Of a stretch of DNA of 5,489 bases, positions 5,382 to 5,489 are shown one piece after another (the stretch's first letter is position 1; each line of letters opens with the position of its first letter). Under the pieces are notes generated by a model. It was not told where the DNA came from and made no database searches. It saw only the letters and a list, made by a program, of their open reading frames with translations. The stretch is from RGIG4079 sp045576735 (GTDB taxonomy: Bacteria; Bacteroidota; Bacteroidia; Bacteroidales; Muribaculaceae): NCBI GenBank assembly GCA_045576735.1, contig JAZNGZ010000108.1, forward strand, positions 1-5,489, read 5' to 3'. The position numbers were made by a program, and so were the translations under genes.

Positions 5382-5489
5382 AAGCAGCAAGGTTTCTAAA
5401 ATCTGTAAAATCGTCAAATTTCATTTTTTTGCAGAATATTCGATTCACGGAGTCCAAAAAGCGGTTAAAAAATATGATTTGAGAGAAAA
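5380..5489 (-). CDS. C-terminal end of an ORF, probably an IS transposase
   Basis: On the minus strand an open frame enters from the right edge and gives 35 full codons: FSQIIFFNRFLDSVNRIFCK, then KMKFDDFTDFRNLAA and TAA (5382-5380). The frame is rich in Phe, Lys and Asp. The stop lies within 10 bases of the IS-end-like hairpin at 5343-5371, which is where a transposase gene normally ends. I do not recognise a family from this short stretch; the transposase call comes from its position. An internal Met at residue 22 could in principle start a tiny ORF, but a gene running in from outside is simpler. Confidence 0.45.
   Translation of the reverse strand, partial: FSQIIFFNRFLDSVNRIFCKKMKFDDFTDFRNLAA

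Noticed and set aside
1..5489. CRISPR array, riboswitch, retron or toxin-antitoxin system
   Set aside because: No regularly spaced repeats, no recognisable aptamer leader, no reverse transcriptase and no toxin-antitoxin gene pair are present.

Overview
The window looks like an AT-rich accessory stretch of a gut-type Bacteroidales chromosome (Muribaculaceae or Prevotellaceae-like). The evidence is repeated promoter motifs of the Bacteroides type (TAnnTTTG at -7 with a TTTG-like -33 box), the absence of clear Shine-Dalgarno sequences, a BspA-type leucine-rich-repeat surface protein with a Bacteroidetes-style C-terminal tail, a YD-repeat secreted protein, and an IS30-type transposase end of the kind common in Bacteroides. 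Family assignments are from reading the translations only; no database search was run.

Layout, left to right: the last 43 codons of an IS30-family transposase (1-133, +) run in from the left edge. A proline tRNA (anticodon CGG, 217-289, +) follows, with its own promoter and a long hairpin terminator. A small membrane protein with a GYF_2-like N-terminus and a DUF805 domain (430-1038, +) converges on a secreted YD-repeat-like protein (1107-1727, -) across a shared 14-bp hairpin. The 540-bp gap from 1728 to 2266 is a small gene graveyard. It holds the promoter of the YD-repeat gene, a terminator, the truncated and stop-interrupted 5' end of a DUF4143-type AAA+ ATPase (about 1927-2068, -), and a possible C-terminal remnant of another protein on the + strand (2070-2173), closed by a bidirectional terminator.

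The right half is one large gene on the minus strand (2267-5038). It encodes a secreted BspA-like LRR protein with a second, propeller-like domain and a C-terminal 'YNLQG..V....PGIYI' tail. Its promoter is recognisable, and a run of nine G residues lies about 40 bp upstream of the -33 box. After a stretch without a convincing gene (5162-5338) comes a perfect 13-bp hairpin that begins with an IS-end-like sequence, and then the last 35 codons of a minus-strand ORF that leaves the window and is probably another transposase.

The genes do not form an operon or an evident pathway. Each has its own promoter and terminator signals, and the segment sits between two probable insertion-sequence ends. 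The membrane or secreted products (DUF805, YD-repeat, BspA-like) point to cell-envelope or host-surface roles. I did not find a convincing undescribed multi-gene system. The most interesting points are the G9 tract upstream of the surface-protein gene, the ATPase scar, and the unexplained + strand peptide remnant.
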